This document shows positions 25,338 to 35,294 of a DNA stretch of 64,000 nucleotides, piece after piece. The DNA lies in NCBI GenBank assembly GCA_913775095.1, contig CAJYIW010000027.1, forward strand, positions 107,731-171,730, written 5' to 3'. Origin of the DNA: an uncultured Siphonobacter sp. Lineage in GTDB: Bacteria > Bacteroidota > Bacteroidia > Cytophagales > Spirosomataceae. Positions within the stretch are counted from its first letter, which is position 1. Each line of letters starts with the position of its first letter. The translations under genes were made by a program, and so were the position numbers. The notes under the pieces are model-generated. The model did not search any database. It was not told the origin of the DNA and saw nothing but the letters and a program-made list of their open reading frames with translations.

Positions 25338-26327
25338 ATGAAAAATCTTTTCTTACTCGCAATGGTATTTTCTCAACTCACTACGGCTCAGACCTTTCCT
25401 ACGTTTGGAAAAGTGGTCCGACTTGATCCCGCCTTTGATCAGGTTATTCCTGTCCATGCAACTATTGAGGTCGTGGCCTCCGGCTTTCAGTGGGCCGAAG
25501 GACCGGCCTGGTCCACCCGCGAGGGCTGCCTTTATTTCTCTGATACCAAACAGAATAAAATCTACTGCTGGCACCCCCAGGATGGGTTAAGCGTTTTTTT
25601 GTCACCCTCAGGCTATACGGGCCGGGGCGACTACAGCGACGAGCCGGGCTCTAATGGCTTATTGATCAATGCCCGGGGCGAACTGGTTGCCTGTGAACAC
25701 GGAGATCGCCGGGTGACCCGGATGCCTCTGAATGGAGGAGGAAAGTTTACCCTGGCAGATCGCTGGGAAGGGAAGCGATTCAACTCGCCCAATGATGTCT
25801 GCGAGCATTCTTCCGGAGCCTATTTTTTCACTGACCCTCCCTATGGACTCGCGGACAAAGAAAAGGACCCCAGTCGTGAGATAGATGCCTTTGGCGTCTA
25901 TCGGGTGGACACCAGCGGAAAAGTAACCCAGATCATTAGCGATCTGAAACGACCCAATGGCATAACCCTGTCGCCTGACGAGAAGACACTTTACGTAGCT
26001 CAGTCGGATGACAGTGAGCCGTACCTCATGGCGTATCCGCTTCAGCCCGACGGTTCGGTAGGCAAAGGCCGCATTTTCTATGATCTCGCTCCGCTGATCA
26101 AACAGGGACTTCCCCGGGCTCCCGATGGCATTCGAACGGATGCTTCGGGTCATGTGTATGCAGCCGGGGGCGGTGGTTTTCTCATCATCAATCCTCATGG
26201 GAAGCTTCTAGGTCGACTGGAACTACCCACTGCTACTTCCAACTGCACGTTCGGTTCTGATGGGTATTTATACCTTACGGCCGAGCAATACATCTGCCGG
26301 ATTCAAATCCAGATGAAAGCCCGATGA
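25338..26327 (+). CDS. Secreted SMP-30/gluconolactonase family protein
   Basis: A 329-residue six-bladed propeller with a signal peptide (residues 1-17, cleavage after TTA). Metal-ligand motifs of the SMP-30 family are all present: Glu in FQWAEGPAWS, Asn in FNSPNDVCEH, Asn in KRPNGITLSP and Asp in APDGIRTD. Members hydrolyse sugar lactones such as gluconolactone. Export suggests it acts in the periplasm, perhaps on products of the PQQ-type glucose dehydrogenase-like enzymes at 33.6 and 55.7 kb; that link is an inference. It is not clearly in an operon. Confidence 0.92.
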   Translation: MKNLFLLAMVFSQLTTAQTFPTFGKVVRLDPAFDQVIPVHATIEVVASGFQWAEGPAWSTREGCLYFSDTKQNKIYCWHPQDGLSVFLSPSGYTGRGDYSDEPGSNGLLINARGELVACEHGDRRVTRMPLNGGGKFTLADRWEGKRFNSPNDVCEHSSGAYFFTDPPYGLADKEKDPSREIDAFGVYRVDTSGKVTQIISDLKRPNGITLSPDEKTLYVAQSDDSEPYLMAYPLQPDGSVGKGRIFYDLAPLIKQGLPRAPDGIRTDASGHVYAAGGGGFLIINPHGKLLGRLELPTATSNCTFGSDGYLYLTAEQYICRIQIQMKAR

Positions 26328-26700
26328 TACTTATCAGACACTCAGCTACCCGCTTTTGTGTCAAGACCGGACTTCGTTAAACGACAGGAATAAGTTACTG
26401 TTCGCTCGTTCAGGAATCTCCGTTTGGGCACCCGGGTCTCTAATACTTTTTTAATCACCTGCGACCAAAGCCGTCTTTTTAACAACATCAATCAGTGAAA
26501 TTCCGATGAGTGCTCCGGAAGGTGTGGATACTTTTTTAGTCATATTAGTTGGTTGAGGTTCAGTATAGTTGATTCTTTTTTTAATCTTAAATTAATTTTC
26601 CTGTTTTTATTACCGATAATATCGTTCAACTTTAACAGAAGATTCCTTTCCACCACCATCCCTTAATCTTGACGAACTTTAAGACTCTAGTACGTATTTC
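26328..26700. other. Intergenic region with a possible 30-residue ORF
   Basis: 373 bases between the SMP-30 gene and the glycan cluster. It holds no gene of normal size, no strong hairpin and no copy of the repeats seen elsewhere. A short minus-strand frame at 26451-26543 is the only coding candidate. The promoter of the downstream cluster must lie here, but no exact TAnnTTTG was found. Confidence 0.5.
26451..26543 (-). CDS. Possible 30-residue peptide
   Basis: An ATG-to-TAA frame encoding MTKKVSTPSGALIGISLIDV and ten more residues ending VAGD. It starts with a typical Lys-rich start and has an amphipathic middle, but there is no promoter match, hairpin or family. It could be a genuine small peptide, a remnant, or chance. 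Confidence 0.25.
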   Translation of the reverse strand: MTKKVSTPSGALIGISLIDVVKKTALVAGD

Positions 26701-27069
26701 ATGGCAACTCTCCTGGAGTTGAATACCTTTGGTACCGCTACGGCTGGTTACCTGAGTGTATTTGAGAAAATTTTACCCGGCGATATTAAACGTGCTTTTT
26801 TCGTATACGGTGTACCGCCCGATCATCAACGGGCCAAACACGGTCATGTGCAGTCTCATCAGGCACTGGTTTGCCTGAATGGGAGTTGCCGCATTGAAAT
26901 TTCGAACGGAACCGGTACTACTTCTTACGATCTCAATGCTCCGCAAAAGTGTTTACTGGTCGAACCTGCCGACTGGCTCCTGATGGATCAGTTCTCGACG
27001 GGTTCTGTATTGCTGGTTCTTTCAAATTATTACTACGATTTAGACGATTACTTTTACCAGAAACCATGA
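26701..27069 (+). CDS. dTDP-4-oxo-6-deoxy-D-glucose 3,4-ketoisomerase (FdtA/QdtA/WxcM family)
   Basis: A 122-residue cupin that moves the keto group of dTDP-4-keto-6-deoxyglucose from C4 to C3. The family block [20 protein letters not shown], followed by [14 protein letters not shown], carries the catalytic His pair. Length is close to FdtA (about 138). Whether the product has gluco (QdtA) or galacto (FdtA) configuration cannot be read from sequence, so no symbol is given. The stop overlaps the aminotransferase start (ATGA), so the two are coupled, as in Fuc3N and Qui3N pathways. Its substrate would come from RfbA and RfbB at 11-13 kb. Confidence 0.9.
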   Translation: MATLLELNTFGTATAGYLSVFEKILPGDIKRAFFVYGVPPDHQRAKHGHVQSHQALVCLNGSCRIEISNGTGTTSYDLNAPQKCLLVEPADWLLMDQFSTGSVLLVLSNYYYDLDDYFYQKP

Positions 27070-28151
27070 TTCCCCACCTCGACATGGGGCGGGTGAACCG
27101 TCCTTACGAAGCTGAACTCAGCGAAGCCGCCCAACGCGTACTTACTTCCGGCTGGTACATCCTTGGAAAAGAACTCTCGGCCTTCGAAGCAGACTGGGCT
27201 CGTTACTGCGGCACCCGTCACTGCCTCGGCGTAGGCAATGGGCTGGAAGCCATTACACTTATTTTTAAAGCCCTTGAACTGCCGGCTGACAGCGAAGTGC
27301 TGGTGCCGGCTCATACCTATATTGCTTCGATTCTGGGCATTACCAATGCCGGATTAACTCCCGTAATGGTAGAACCCGACCCGGCTACCTACACCATAGA
27401 TCCGCAGCAGATCGAGCAGCACATTACCGAACGTACCCGGGCCATCTTGCTGGTTCACCTCTACGGTAAAGCCTGCGATATGGAGCCCATTCGTCAACTG
27501 GCTCAGCAATACAAGTTACGGATTGTGGAAGATGCCGCTCAGGCTCACGGAGCTACGTACCAGGGGCAAAAAGCAGGCAATTTGGGCGACGCCGCCGCCT
27601 TTAGTTTTTATCCCACGAAAAACCTGGGAGCTTTAGGCGATGCCGGAGCCGTTACCACGAACGATCCCGAACTGGCCCGACGGATTACTTTCCTTCGCAA
27701 CTACGGTTCTGAGGTGAAGTATTACAATGAAATGCAGGGGGTCAATAGCCGTCTGGATGAAATGCAGGCCGCTCTTTTGCGGGTAAAGATTCCCTATCTG
27801 GATGCCGATAATCAACGTCGTCAGGTCATTGCCCGGCGTTTTCTGTCGGAAATTACCAATCCAGACGTACAGCTCCCCCCTGCAGAAACCTGGGATCAGG
27901 ATGCCTGGCATCTGTTTGTGGTTCGTCACCCCAGGCGTGAGCTTTTCATGAAGGCGTTGCAGGAACGCGGCGTTCAGACCATGATTCATTACCCCGTTCC
28001 TCCCCATAAGCAAAAGGCTTATCAGGAATATAATCATTTATCGTTTCCCTTAACGGAGCAGTTGCACCGCGAAGTAGTGAGTTTACCTTTATACCCAACC
28101 CTTACAGACGAAGAAGTTGACCAGGTTATTGCGGCTGTGAATGCCTGTTAA
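27066..28151 (+). CDS. DegT/DnrJ/EryC1 sugar aminotransferase (FdtB/QdtB-like)
   Basis: A 361-residue PLP enzyme that would aminate the 3-keto sugar to a dTDP-3-amino-3,6-dideoxyhexose. I start it at ATG 27066 ([11 protein letters not shown]), overlapping the ketoisomerase stop by four bases; the frame opens earlier only inside that gene. The PLP-binding Lys185 is in [34 protein letters not shown] and [12 protein letters not shown] are typical. FdtB and QdtB have this length and gene order. The N-acetyltransferase that usually follows (FdtC/QdtC) is not seen next to it. Confidence 0.92.
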   Translation: MIPHLDMGRVNRPYEAELSEAAQRVLTSGWYILGKELSAFEADWARYCGTRHCLGVGNGLEAITLIFKALELPADSEVLVPAHTYIASILGITNAGLTPVMVEPDPATYTIDPQQIEQHITERTRAILLVHLYGKACDMEPIRQLAQQYKLRIVEDAAQAHGATYQGQKAGNLGDAAAFSFYPTKNLGALGDAGAVTTNDPELARRITFLRNYGSEVKYYNEMQGVNSRLDEMQAALLRVKIPYLDADNQRRQVIARRFLSEITNPDVQLPPAETWDQDAWHLFVVRHPRRELFMKALQERGVQTMIHYPVPPHKQKAYQEYNHLSFPLTEQLHREVVSLPLYPTLTDEEVDQVIAAVNAC

Positions 28152-28169
28152 ATTTCGTCTTTTTGATAC

Positions 28170-29084
28170 ATGGACATTAGCGTCATTATTCCCGTTTATA
28201 AAAGTGAGAAAACCATCGCTCCGCTCGTCGAACGCATTCTGACGACGTTGCGGGAATATGCTATTGAGATTGTGCTGGTCAACGACGGCAGCCCCGATGC
28301 CTCCGAAGCGATTTGTACGAAACTGGCTCAGGAATTTGAAACGGTAAAATTCATTTCCCTTCGCCGGAACTTTGGTGAATTCAATGCCGTCATGTGCGGC
28401 CTGAACTTTGCTACGGGTAAATACTGCATCATGGTGGATGACGATTTCCAGAATCCTCCTTCAGAAATCATCAAACTGGTGGAAGAAGCCGAACGCGGCG
28501 ATTTCGACGTGGTGTATTCGTATTACGAAAGCAAACAACATTCCCTGTTTCGCAATACGGGCAGTTCGCTGGTCAATCAGTTAACCACCTGGCTACTGGA
28601 CAAACCCAGTGACTTATACTTATCCAGTTTCAAGTTAATCCGGCAGGAAGTAGTCCAGGAAATGATTCAGTACAAAGGCCCTTACCCCTACCTCGACGGA
28701 CTGATTTTCAGAGTAACCCGAAACGTAGGAAAAGTAGAAGTGCAGCATTCCAAACGGCAGGAGGGGCAGTCCAGCTATACGCTTCGCAAACTGGTTTCTC
28801 TGTTTCTGAACATTCTTTTTTGCTATTCTCCCCGCCCCATCCGGCTCATTACCAGCACTGGCCTGATTCTCGTGGCTTTTTCTTTTCTGTTAGGCTTTAT
28901 TGAATTAACCAGTTCTCTGATCGGCAGACATTTACCCGAAACGGATCAGCTGGTTTGGGTAACGGTGCTGTTCCTGGGTGGTATTCAGCTCCTGGCTCTG
29001 GGTCTGGTGGGAGAATACATCGGCAAGCTTTTCATGACGCAAAATGGATTGCCTCAGTACGTTATCAAGAAAACGCTTTTGTAA
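28170..29084 (+). CDS. Family 2 glycosyltransferase, polyprenyl-phosphate type
   Basis: A 304-residue GT2 enzyme of the ArnC/GtrB/DPM1 kind. The GT-A start ISVIIPVYKSEKTI, LVNDGSPDAS and the metal-binding VDDDFQNPP are present, and QEGQSSYTLRKLV is typical of the subgroup. Two hydrophobic segments at about residues 228-250 and 265-290 anchor it to the inner membrane. Such enzymes load a sugar onto undecaprenyl or dolichyl phosphate for use by a membrane glycosyltransferase; the last gene of this cluster is a candidate partner. It is 18 bases after the aminotransferase gene. Confidence 0.92.
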   Translation: MDISVIIPVYKSEKTIAPLVERILTTLREYAIEIVLVNDGSPDASEAICTKLAQEFETVKFISLRRNFGEFNAVMCGLNFATGKYCIMVDDDFQNPPSEIIKLVEEAERGDFDVVYSYYESKQHSLFRNTGSSLVNQLTTWLLDKPSDLYLSSFKLIRQEVVQEMIQYKGPYPYLDGLIFRVTRNVGKVEVQHSKRQEGQSSYTLRKLVSLFLNILFCYSPRPIRLITSTGLILVAFSFLLGFIELTSSLIGRHLPETDQLVWVTVLFLGGIQLLALGLVGEYIGKLFMTQNGLPQYVIKKTLL

Positions 29085-29090
29085 CCACCC

Positions 29091-29861
29091 ATGATTGGCA
29101 AACGACAGGAATACGAACGTATGCACGCGACCGAGCAGTCGCTCTGGTGGTATCAGAGCTTACACCGTCGCGTGGGCAAAGCCATTGAACAACGATTTGG
29201 GGATCGAAAAGATATTCGTATTCTGGATGCGGGCTGCGGCACGGGTGGCTTACTGGAATCCCTTCGAAAGAGAGGCTACACCCAACTTCAGGGTCTGGAT
29301 GCTTCGGAAGATGCCGTAGCCTTTACCAGACAACGCGGCTTTCAGGTTCACCATCTTAATCTGGTTTATATTGCTTCTTTTCAGCCCGGAGAGACCTTCG
29401 ATGTCATCGTTTGCGATGACGTGCTGTGTTACCTGAGCGAAGAGCAAATCAGTAACGTACTTACGGCGTTCCGCCAAAAACTTCGGCCTGGAGGCATCTT
29501 TGTTTCCAACAACAATGCCTTTACCTGGCTCGGAGGCACCCACGCCGCCGCTCTGAACATCAGTCGTCGATTCGTATTGGCCGATTTAAAAAAATACGCT
29601 CAAACGGTCGGGTTCCGGATTCATCAGGGTGGCTACTGGAGTCTGTGCCTTTTTGCTCCGATTGCAGCCGTTCGAAGCTGGCAGAATTTTCAGCTCAAAC
29701 GCGGCTGGGTCCAAACCGAGCACCTGAGTTCTGACGTAGCTCTACCCCCCGCCCCCATTAATAGCACGTTGAACGGCCTGATGAAGCTGGAGGAATTCCT
29801 GCTCCCGCTGGCTCCCCTGGGAAGTTCGGTGTTTACTGTAATGGATTCTCCCCATGACTGA
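29091..29861 (+). CDS. Class I SAM-dependent methyltransferase
   Basis: A 256-residue methyltransferase. The SAM-binding motif I is ILDAGCGTGGLLESL, followed by GLDASEDAVAF (motif II acidic residue) and FDVIVCDDVLCYL. The start MIGKRQEYERMHATEQSLWW, with an aromatic-rich helix, is common in methyltransferases from glycan clusters. Its gene begins 6 bases after the GT2 gene and overlaps the next by 8 bases, so it belongs to one operon. The acceptor, perhaps the amino sugar or a lipid-linked sugar, is unknown. Confidence 0.88.
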   Translation: MIGKRQEYERMHATEQSLWWYQSLHRRVGKAIEQRFGDRKDIRILDAGCGTGGLLESLRKRGYTQLQGLDASEDAVAFTRQRGFQVHHLNLVYIASFQPGETFDVIVCDDVLCYLSEEQISNVLTAFRQKLRPGGIFVSNNNAFTWLGGTHAAALNISRRFVLADLKKYAQTVGFRIHQGGYWSLCLFAPIAAVRSWQNFQLKRGWVQTEHLSSDVALPPAPINSTLNGLMKLEEFLLPLAPLGSSVFTVMDSPHD

Positions 29862-31425
29862 TCTTATTAAATTCCTGTTGATCTTCAACTGGATGCTTCT
29901 CTTTTACACCGCCTGGCAATACCAGGAGCGGAATCGGAACATTTACCTTCCTTTACTTTTCCTCTTTGGGGCCGTACTGATTACCCGTTCGGCTCATTTG
30001 CTGCATTATGAACCTAATGTAGATACCAGCACCTGGCTCAACAGTACCCTGACCATCAGTAAGGCCTCCAATAAACTCTGGACTTGGCTGAACTATACCG
30101 ATGGCCGGCCTTTTACCGTATTTCCCCTCTGGCTGGGAAGCCTGCTCGGATTTCGCATTTCGTACCTAAGTTCTGAATTGATCGGAATCGGGTTATGGTG
30201 CGTTACCCTGTATTTCCTGGCTCAGACCTTATCATTATTGGGATGGAGATCTGGAAGAGTCTATGCCCTCATTCTGGCTCTGGCGGGCTTTATTGCGACG
30301 ACGGATTACGGTGATTTCGTGGGCTATAACTCCGAAGTTGCCAGCATGTGGATTCTCGCTCTGGCCGTCTGGATCTGCGTTCGCTGGCTTGACCAACCGA
30401 CACCCTGGATTGCTCTTGCTTTAGGTCTTACGCTGGGTGTATTGCCCTACGCAAAGTTCCAGAATGCTCCCATGGGACTGGTGATTGCAGCCTTTGCCGG
30501 GATCAGCTGGATTCAGCGTAAAAACTGGAAAGCAGTTCTCATGCTGGGCCTGGGCGGTTTATTACCCAGCTTAGGATTAATCGGGTATTACAGCAGTTTA
30601 GGACAACTGGAGACGTTCTGGAACCACTATTTTCTGTATTATTTCTATTACAGCTACACCGACGAATTTTCGAAACTTACTACGGCTCAGCGTTTCAGCC
30701 CGATTCGTTTTCTGGAGTTAAGTCTGACACCCTCCTCCCTGCGATGGATTGCGGCGGGATTATTTCTGGCAGCGGGTGCATTGCTGGTTCACTTTACCCG
30801 AAAAAAGAAAACGTCACTCGACTGGCTGGCTCTGACTTTACTCATCACCACCTACTACGCCATTCTTCAGTCAGGAAATAACTTTCATCATTACGCCCTA
30901 TACGTTCCTTATTTTTTTACGCTCGTCATTGGCATCTGGGGCCGGGATCTGGAGAAAGCAGCCTTTCAGAAACTCGTCCTTTTCCTGATTCTTTTCGGCA
31001 GTGTACAGTCCATCGTCAATCTCTGGTATCGGAAGCCCATTCCCCCACCGGATCACGACGATCTGGCTCATGAAGTCGCCGGGATTATCAAACAAAACAG
31101 CGATCCCGACGACCGGATGGTACTCTGGGGCTGGGCCGACCGGGTTTATGTGTACGCCGAACGTCCGATGGGCCATCGCTATCCGTACACGATTAGCATC
31201 TTCTATCCCAGTCCGCTGCATGACGTACGCGTCGTTGATTTTCTAAAGGATATGGAAGAAAACAAACCCCGTATTTTCGTGGATGTCTGCGGAACTTCCC
31301 TAACGTATTTCGGAAACGAAAAAGAACGCCACGAAGCCACCCCGGAAATTGGTCGTTACGTACGCCAGCATTATCAGCTGATTGAGCAAACCGAAGGCGT
31401 CCGTATTTACAAACGAATGCAGTAA
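29854..31425 (+). CDS. Polytopic membrane glycosyltransferase (ArnT/PMT-like)
   Basis: A 523-residue protein with about ten to eleven hydrophobic segments in the first 400 residues and a soluble C-terminal domain. An acidic pair early in the first periplasmic loop (NVDTSTWLNS, plus the later YTDGRPFTVFP) fits the GT-C fold, in which an Asp/Glu near membrane segment 1 is catalytic. No closer family is recognised. It overlaps the methyltransferase gene by 8 bases and closes the cluster. It probably transfers a lipid-linked sugar, possibly made by the GT2 enzyme, onto an extracytoplasmic acceptor. Confidence 0.78.
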   Translation: MTDLIKFLLIFNWMLLFYTAWQYQERNRNIYLPLLFLFGAVLITRSAHLLHYEPNVDTSTWLNSTLTISKASNKLWTWLNYTDGRPFTVFPLWLGSLLGFRISYLSSELIGIGLWCVTLYFLAQTLSLLGWRSGRVYALILALAGFIATTDYGDFVGYNSEVASMWILALAVWICVRWLDQPTPWIALALGLTLGVLPYAKFQNAPMGLVIAAFAGISWIQRKNWKAVLMLGLGGLLPSLGLIGYYSSLGQLETFWNHYFLYYFYYSYTDEFSKLTTAQRFSPIRFLELSLTPSSLRWIAAGLFLAAGALLVHFTRKKKTSLDWLALTLLITTYYAILQSGNNFHHYALYVPYFFTLVIGIWGRDLEKAAFQKLVLFLILFGSVQSIVNLWYRKPIPPPDHDDLAHEVAGIIKQNSDPDDRMVLWGWADRVYVYAERPMGHRYPYTISIFYPSPLHDVRVVDFLKDMEENKPRIFVDVCGTSLTYFGNEKERHEATPEIGRYVRQHYQLIEQTEGVRIYKRMQ

Positions 31426-31621
31426 TGTCTTTTTCTGGCGGGTTACTGCCTTTCCTCTGCTCTTTTCTGTGAGTAAACCAACCCCTTTTTTATTACTTTT
31501 AATGAAATTTAAGCCATTTTCAGTGCTATTCATTACTAAACCTTAACCCTGAATCGGAAGCATTCCTTTCGTGCTTTTTCGTAAACATTGACGGAATAAC
31601 CGCGAAGCCTCTGAAAATCCC

Positions 31622-31629
31622 TATTTTTG
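31622..31629 (+). promoter_or_regulatory. -7 promoter element for aspS
   Basis: TATTTTTG followed by CGG, an exact TAnnTTTG match, 38 bases before the aspS ATG. No clear -33 TTG at 19-21 bases. Confidence 0.55.
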
Positions 31630-31666
31630 CGGCACGAAATGGGATGTCATTCTATCCTGTCATGTT

Positions 31667-33430
31667 ATGCTACGTACACAAACTTGCGGCGAAGGCCGCC
31701 TTACCCAGGCTGGACAGGAAGTAACCCTGTGCGGTTGGGTGCAACGCATCCGCGATAAAGGAGGCATGATCTGGATCGACCTGCGGGATCGATACGGCAT
31801 TACTCAGTTAATTTTTGAAGAAGGCTCAACGGCCGCTTCCGTCCTCGAAACGGCCCGTTCACTGGGTCGCGAATACGTCGTTTCTGCCAGCGGAACGATT
31901 GTGGAGCGGGTAGCCAAAAACCCTAATTTACCCACGGGCGACATCGAGGTAAAGGTTACGAAACTGGAAGTACTTAATCCAGCCAAGTTACCTCCCTTCC
32001 TGATCGAAGACGAAACGGATGGCGGCGATGATATTCGCATGAAATATCGGTACCTGGATCTGCGTCGCGGCATCGTTCGTAAGAACCTGGAATTGCGTCA
32101 TCAGGTAGCCCGCCGGACGCGTCAGTATCTCGACGAGCTGAACTTCATCGAAGTGGAAACGCCCGTTCTGATCAAATCCACGCCCGAAGGGGCCCGTGAT
32201 TTCGTCGTGCCCAGCCGCATGAACCCCGGCGAATTTTACGCTCTGCCCCAGTCTCCCCAAACGTTCAAGCAATTACTGATGGTATCGGGCTTTGACCGCT
32301 ATTATCAGATTGTGAAGTGTTTTCGGGATGAAGATTTACGGGCCGACCGTCAGCCGGAGTTTACGCAAATTGACTGCGAAATGTCGTTTGTGACCCAGGA
32401 AGACGTGCTCAATACATTTGAAGGACTGGTTCGTCATTTATTCCGTACGGTTAAAAACATAGAGTTACCCGAAACGCTCGTGCGTATGCCTTATTCGGAG
32501 GCCATGCGTCGCTTTGGTTCTGATAAACCAGACATTCGTTTTGGAATGGAATTCGTTGAATTAAAAGGCGAAGACGCTGACCTGACTTCAGGAAAAGATT
32601 TCGTTGTTTTTGATTCGGCTGAACTCGTGGTAGGTATTGCCGCTCCCGGCTGTGCGGAATACACGCGTAAGCAAATTGATGAATTAACGGATTGGGTGAA
32701 ACGCCCCCAGGTTGGAGCGAAAGGACTGGTGTACGCCCGCGTGAATTCGGACGGTTCGGTGAAGTCGTCCGTGGATAAATTCTATCCGGAAACCGAACTC
32801 AAAGCCTGGGCTGAGAAATTCGGTGCCAAACCGGGTGATCTGTTATTAATTCTGGCGGGCGGAGCCGACAAAACCCGTAAACAGCTCAATGAATTACGTC
32901 TGGAGCTGGGTAACCGCCTGGGCCTGCGTAACCCCGATGAATATTCCGTCCACTGGGTCGTTGATTTCCCCTTGCTGGAGTGGAGTGAAGAAGAGAATCG
33001 TTACTTCGCCATGCACCACCCCTTCACCAGTCCGAAACCAGAAGACATGCACCTGATCAATACCGATCCCGGTAAAGTTCGGGCCAATGCCTACGATATG
33101 GTGATTAATGGAGTAGAAGTCGGTGGCGGTTCGGTTCGTATTTTCCAGAAAGACATTCAGTCACGGATGTTTGATCTGTTAGGATTCACGCCCGAAGAGG
33201 CTCAGAATCAGTTTGGCTTCTTATTGAACGCCTTCGAATTCGGAGCCCCTCCGCACGCAGGTATCGCTTTCGGTTTCGACCGTCTTTGCTCACTCTTCGG
33301 TGGTGCTGATACCATTCGCGACTTCATCGCCTTCCCGAAAAACAACGCGGGTCGCGATGTCATGATTGACAGCCCTTCGCTCATTGCAGCCAAGCAAATG
33401 GACGAGCTGAAAATCAAAACCGTTTTATAA
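31667..33430 (+). CDS. aspS: Aspartate-tRNA ligase
   Basis: A 587-residue bacterial-type class II synthetase that charges tRNA-Asp. The N-terminal OB-fold anticodon-binding domain starts with [20 protein letters not shown]. Motif 2 is [16 protein letters not shown], the GAD insertion domain lies about residues 290-420, and motif 3 is [15 protein letters not shown]. Length matches E. coli AspS (590). It is a single gene with its own -7 element. Period-7 spacer sequence (GAGTTTT GTGTTTG GGGTTTA GAGTTCA) begins eight bases after the stop codon. Confidence 0.98.
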   Translation: MLRTQTCGEGRLTQAGQEVTLCGWVQRIRDKGGMIWIDLRDRYGITQLIFEEGSTAASVLETARSLGREYVVSASGTIVERVAKNPNLPTGDIEVKVTKLEVLNPAKLPPFLIEDETDGGDDIRMKYRYLDLRRGIVRKNLELRHQVARRTRQYLDELNFIEVETPVLIKSTPEGARDFVVPSRMNPGEFYALPQSPQTFKQLLMVSGFDRYYQIVKCFRDEDLRADRQPEFTQIDCEMSFVTQEDVLNTFEGLVRHLFRTVKNIELPETLVRMPYSEAMRRFGSDKPDIRFGMEFVELKGEDADLTSGKDFVVFDSAELVVGIAAPGCAEYTRKQIDELTDWVKRPQVGAKGLVYARVNSDGSVKSSVDKFYPETELKAWAEKFGAKPGDLLLILAGGADKTRKQLNELRLELGNRLGLRNPDEYSVHWVVDFPLLEWSEEENRYFAMHHPFTSPKPEDMHLINTDPGKVRANAYDMVINGVEVGGGSVRIFQKDIQSRMFDLLGFTPEEAQNQFGFLLNAFEFGAPPHAGIAFGFDRLCSLFGGADTIRDFIAFPKNNAGRDVMIDSPSLIAAKQMDELKIKTVL

Positions 33431-33600
33431 GTTAGCGAGTTTTGTGTTTGGGGTTTAGAGTTCATTATGCTTTGAATCTTATTCTATATAGTAAACCCAT
33501 TTCAGTTGTTTGGCTGGAATGGGTTTTCTTTGTTTTAGCCTTCTTGCTCTTTAGAATCTTCGGTTAGGTCTTCTCGCCTTTTAATTTATTAGTAAATCCT

Positions 33601-33608
33601 TATTTTTG
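33601..33608 (+). promoter_or_regulatory. -7 promoter element
   Basis: TATTTTTG, an exact TAnnTTTG match, 32 bases before the ATG of the cytochrome c/glucose dehydrogenase-like gene. Confidence 0.55.
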
Positions 33609-33639
33609 GTCAGAGCAAAAGTACATAACCTCTTTCCTC

Positions 33640-35028
33640 ATGCTATTCAAATACCTAACAATGGCCTCAGCCCTGGCGATTACCGGACTGAGTTTTTCCA
33701 ATGTATCCACCCCCACTCCGCCTGAATCACCGGAGGCGACCTTTAAAACGCTCTGTTCCAGTTGTCACGGCGATGTCCAGGCGTTTGTAGACCGGAAATG
33801 GAAACACGGCACCCGCAAAGAGGACCTCATCGCCAGCATCAGTAAAGGGTACGCTGATTTTGGCATGCCCGCCTGGGAAGGAACCTTAAAACCAGATCAG
33901 ATCGAAGGCATTGCTCAACTCATTCAAACCAGTATTGAAAAGGGCAATCGCTACAGCTTTAGCAATAAGCCGAAGTCGAATATCTTCAAAACCGAAGCCT
34001 TTACCGCCCGGTTGGATACCGTAGCTTCGGGTCTGGATAACCCCTGGGGCATGAGTTTTCTGCCCGATGGAAATCTGTTGGTTACAGACCGAAACGGGAA
34101 GATTTATCGGATTGATTCCAACCAGCAAAAGACGGAAATAAACGGTGGCCCTGAGGTCTTAGCCCAGGGACAAGGTGGCTTACTCGATGTTACCCTACAC
34201 CCAAATTTTTCCAAAAACCACTGGGTTTACTTTTCATATTCAGCCTTTAAAGAGGCTCCTGAGGGAAAATTGTCTACCACAGCCGTGATGCGGGCGAAAC
34301 TGGATGGAAATCAGCTAAGCGATCAAAAAGTCATTTTTGAGGCTTTACCTTATTCTAAAACCCGTCACCACTATGGCTCCCGGATGGTTTTTGATAAAAA
34401 TGGGTATCTCTTCGTAAGCGTCGGCGAACGTGGGAGTGAGAAAACAAATCCGCAGAATCTGGACAGTGACCTGGGTAAAATTCACCGAATGAAAGACGAC
34501 GGCAGCCCCGTGAATGATAATCCTTTTAAGGACAAAACGAAGGGTACCATTTATTCCTGGGGTCATCGTAACCCGCAGGGCCTGTTAATCGACCCAGCCA
34601 CGGGAACGATCTGGGAAACTGAACACGGCCCCCGCGGCGGTGATGAGCTGAATATCGTTCGAAAAGGAGCCAATTATGGATGGCCGGTTATTTCCTATGG
34701 CATCAATTACGATGGAAAAGTCATTACTGACCTAAAAGCCAAAGAGGGCATGGAACAGGCTCAGAACTACTGGGTGCCGTCCATTGCTCCCAGTGGCCTG
34801 GCGTTGGTCAACAGCAGTAAATATCCGGCCTGGAAGGGTAATCTTTTGATTGGCTCCCTGCGGTTTAAATACCTGAATCGTTGTGTGATTAAGAACAATA
34901 AAGTGGTGAAGGAAGAAATTCTGTTCCCCAATATTGGCCGTGTCCGGAACGTTAGCATAGGACCGGACGGTTATGCCTACGTCGCCGTGGAAGATCCCGG
35001 ATATATCTATCGAATTGCTGTTCAATAG
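33640..35028 (+). CDS. PQQ-dependent aldose dehydrogenase-like protein with N-terminal cytochrome c domain
   Basis: A 462-residue exported redox protein. A hydrophobic N terminus (residues 5-22) precedes a cytochrome c domain with the haem motif CSSCH near residue 41 and a possible Met ligand in DFGMPAW. From about residue 125 a six-bladed soluble glucose dehydrogenase-type propeller follows: DNPWGMSFLPDGNLLVTDRN, GGLLDVTLHP, HHYGSRMVF and the PQQ/Ca-site motif ETEHGPRGGDELN, YGWP. It would oxidise aldoses in the periplasm and pass electrons through its own haem. Monocistronic by its spacing. Confidence 0.92.
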   Translation: MLFKYLTMASALAITGLSFSNVSTPTPPESPEATFKTLCSSCHGDVQAFVDRKWKHGTRKEDLIASISKGYADFGMPAWEGTLKPDQIEGIAQLIQTSIEKGNRYSFSNKPKSNIFKTEAFTARLDTVASGLDNPWGMSFLPDGNLLVTDRNGKIYRIDSNQQKTEINGGPEVLAQGQGGLLDVTLHPNFSKNHWVYFSYSAFKEAPEGKLSTTAVMRAKLDGNQLSDQKVIFEALPYSKTRHHYGSRMVFDKNGYLFVSVGERGSEKTNPQNLDSDLGKIHRMKDDGSPVNDNPFKDKTKGTIYSWGHRNPQGLLIDPATGTIWETEHGPRGGDELNIVRKGANYGWPVISYGINYDGKVITDLKAKEGMEQAQNYWVPSIAPSGLALVNSSKYPAWKGNLLIGSLRFKYLNRCVIKNNKVVKEEILFPNIGRVRNVSIGPDGYAYVAVEDPGYIYRIAVQ

Positions 35029-35136
35029 TTTTCAGTCTCCGGTTTTGAGTTTTCAATGTTTTAAGTAGCATGGAAGGAGGATGAATTAATTTTTTGCGTT
35101 TCAGGATTAGTATTTGGGGTTGTTTTGGGTCCCTCC

Positions 35137-35198
35137 GCCGTGGTTGGTGTCTTCACCAACCACTTCCTGCCCCTTAGCTGATGAGACGCCAGCCACGG
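35137..35198. repeat. Inverted repeat family A, copy 3 (composite repeat copy 2)
   Basis: Left arm GCCGTGGTTGGTGTCTTCAC followed by CAACCA, right arm GATGAGACGCCAGCCACGG. This locus lacks module B; the GC box follows 12 bases later. Confidence 0.85.
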
Positions 35199-35210
35199 TA
35201 GAAGAAAACT

Positions 35211-35232
35211 AAAAACGCAGCGGCGGCCGCCC
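35211..35232. repeat. GC box with NotI site, copy 2
   Basis: The core CGCAGCGGCGGCCGCC is preceded by AAAACTAAAAA, again an A-rich heptad-like run. The promoter of the MoeB-like gene begins about 20 bases later. Confidence 0.8.
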
Positions 35233-35253
35233 AGGTCTCGGGAATGTGTTTTT

Positions 35254-35261
35254 TAGGTTTG
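35254..35261 (+). promoter_or_regulatory. -7 promoter element for the MoeB-rhodanese gene
   Basis: TAGGTTTG followed by C, an exact TAnnTTTG match, 34 bases before ATG 35295. Confidence 0.55.
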
Positions 35262-35294
35262 CTTATCATTTAAATTTTACCTTCAGTTGTGTAT

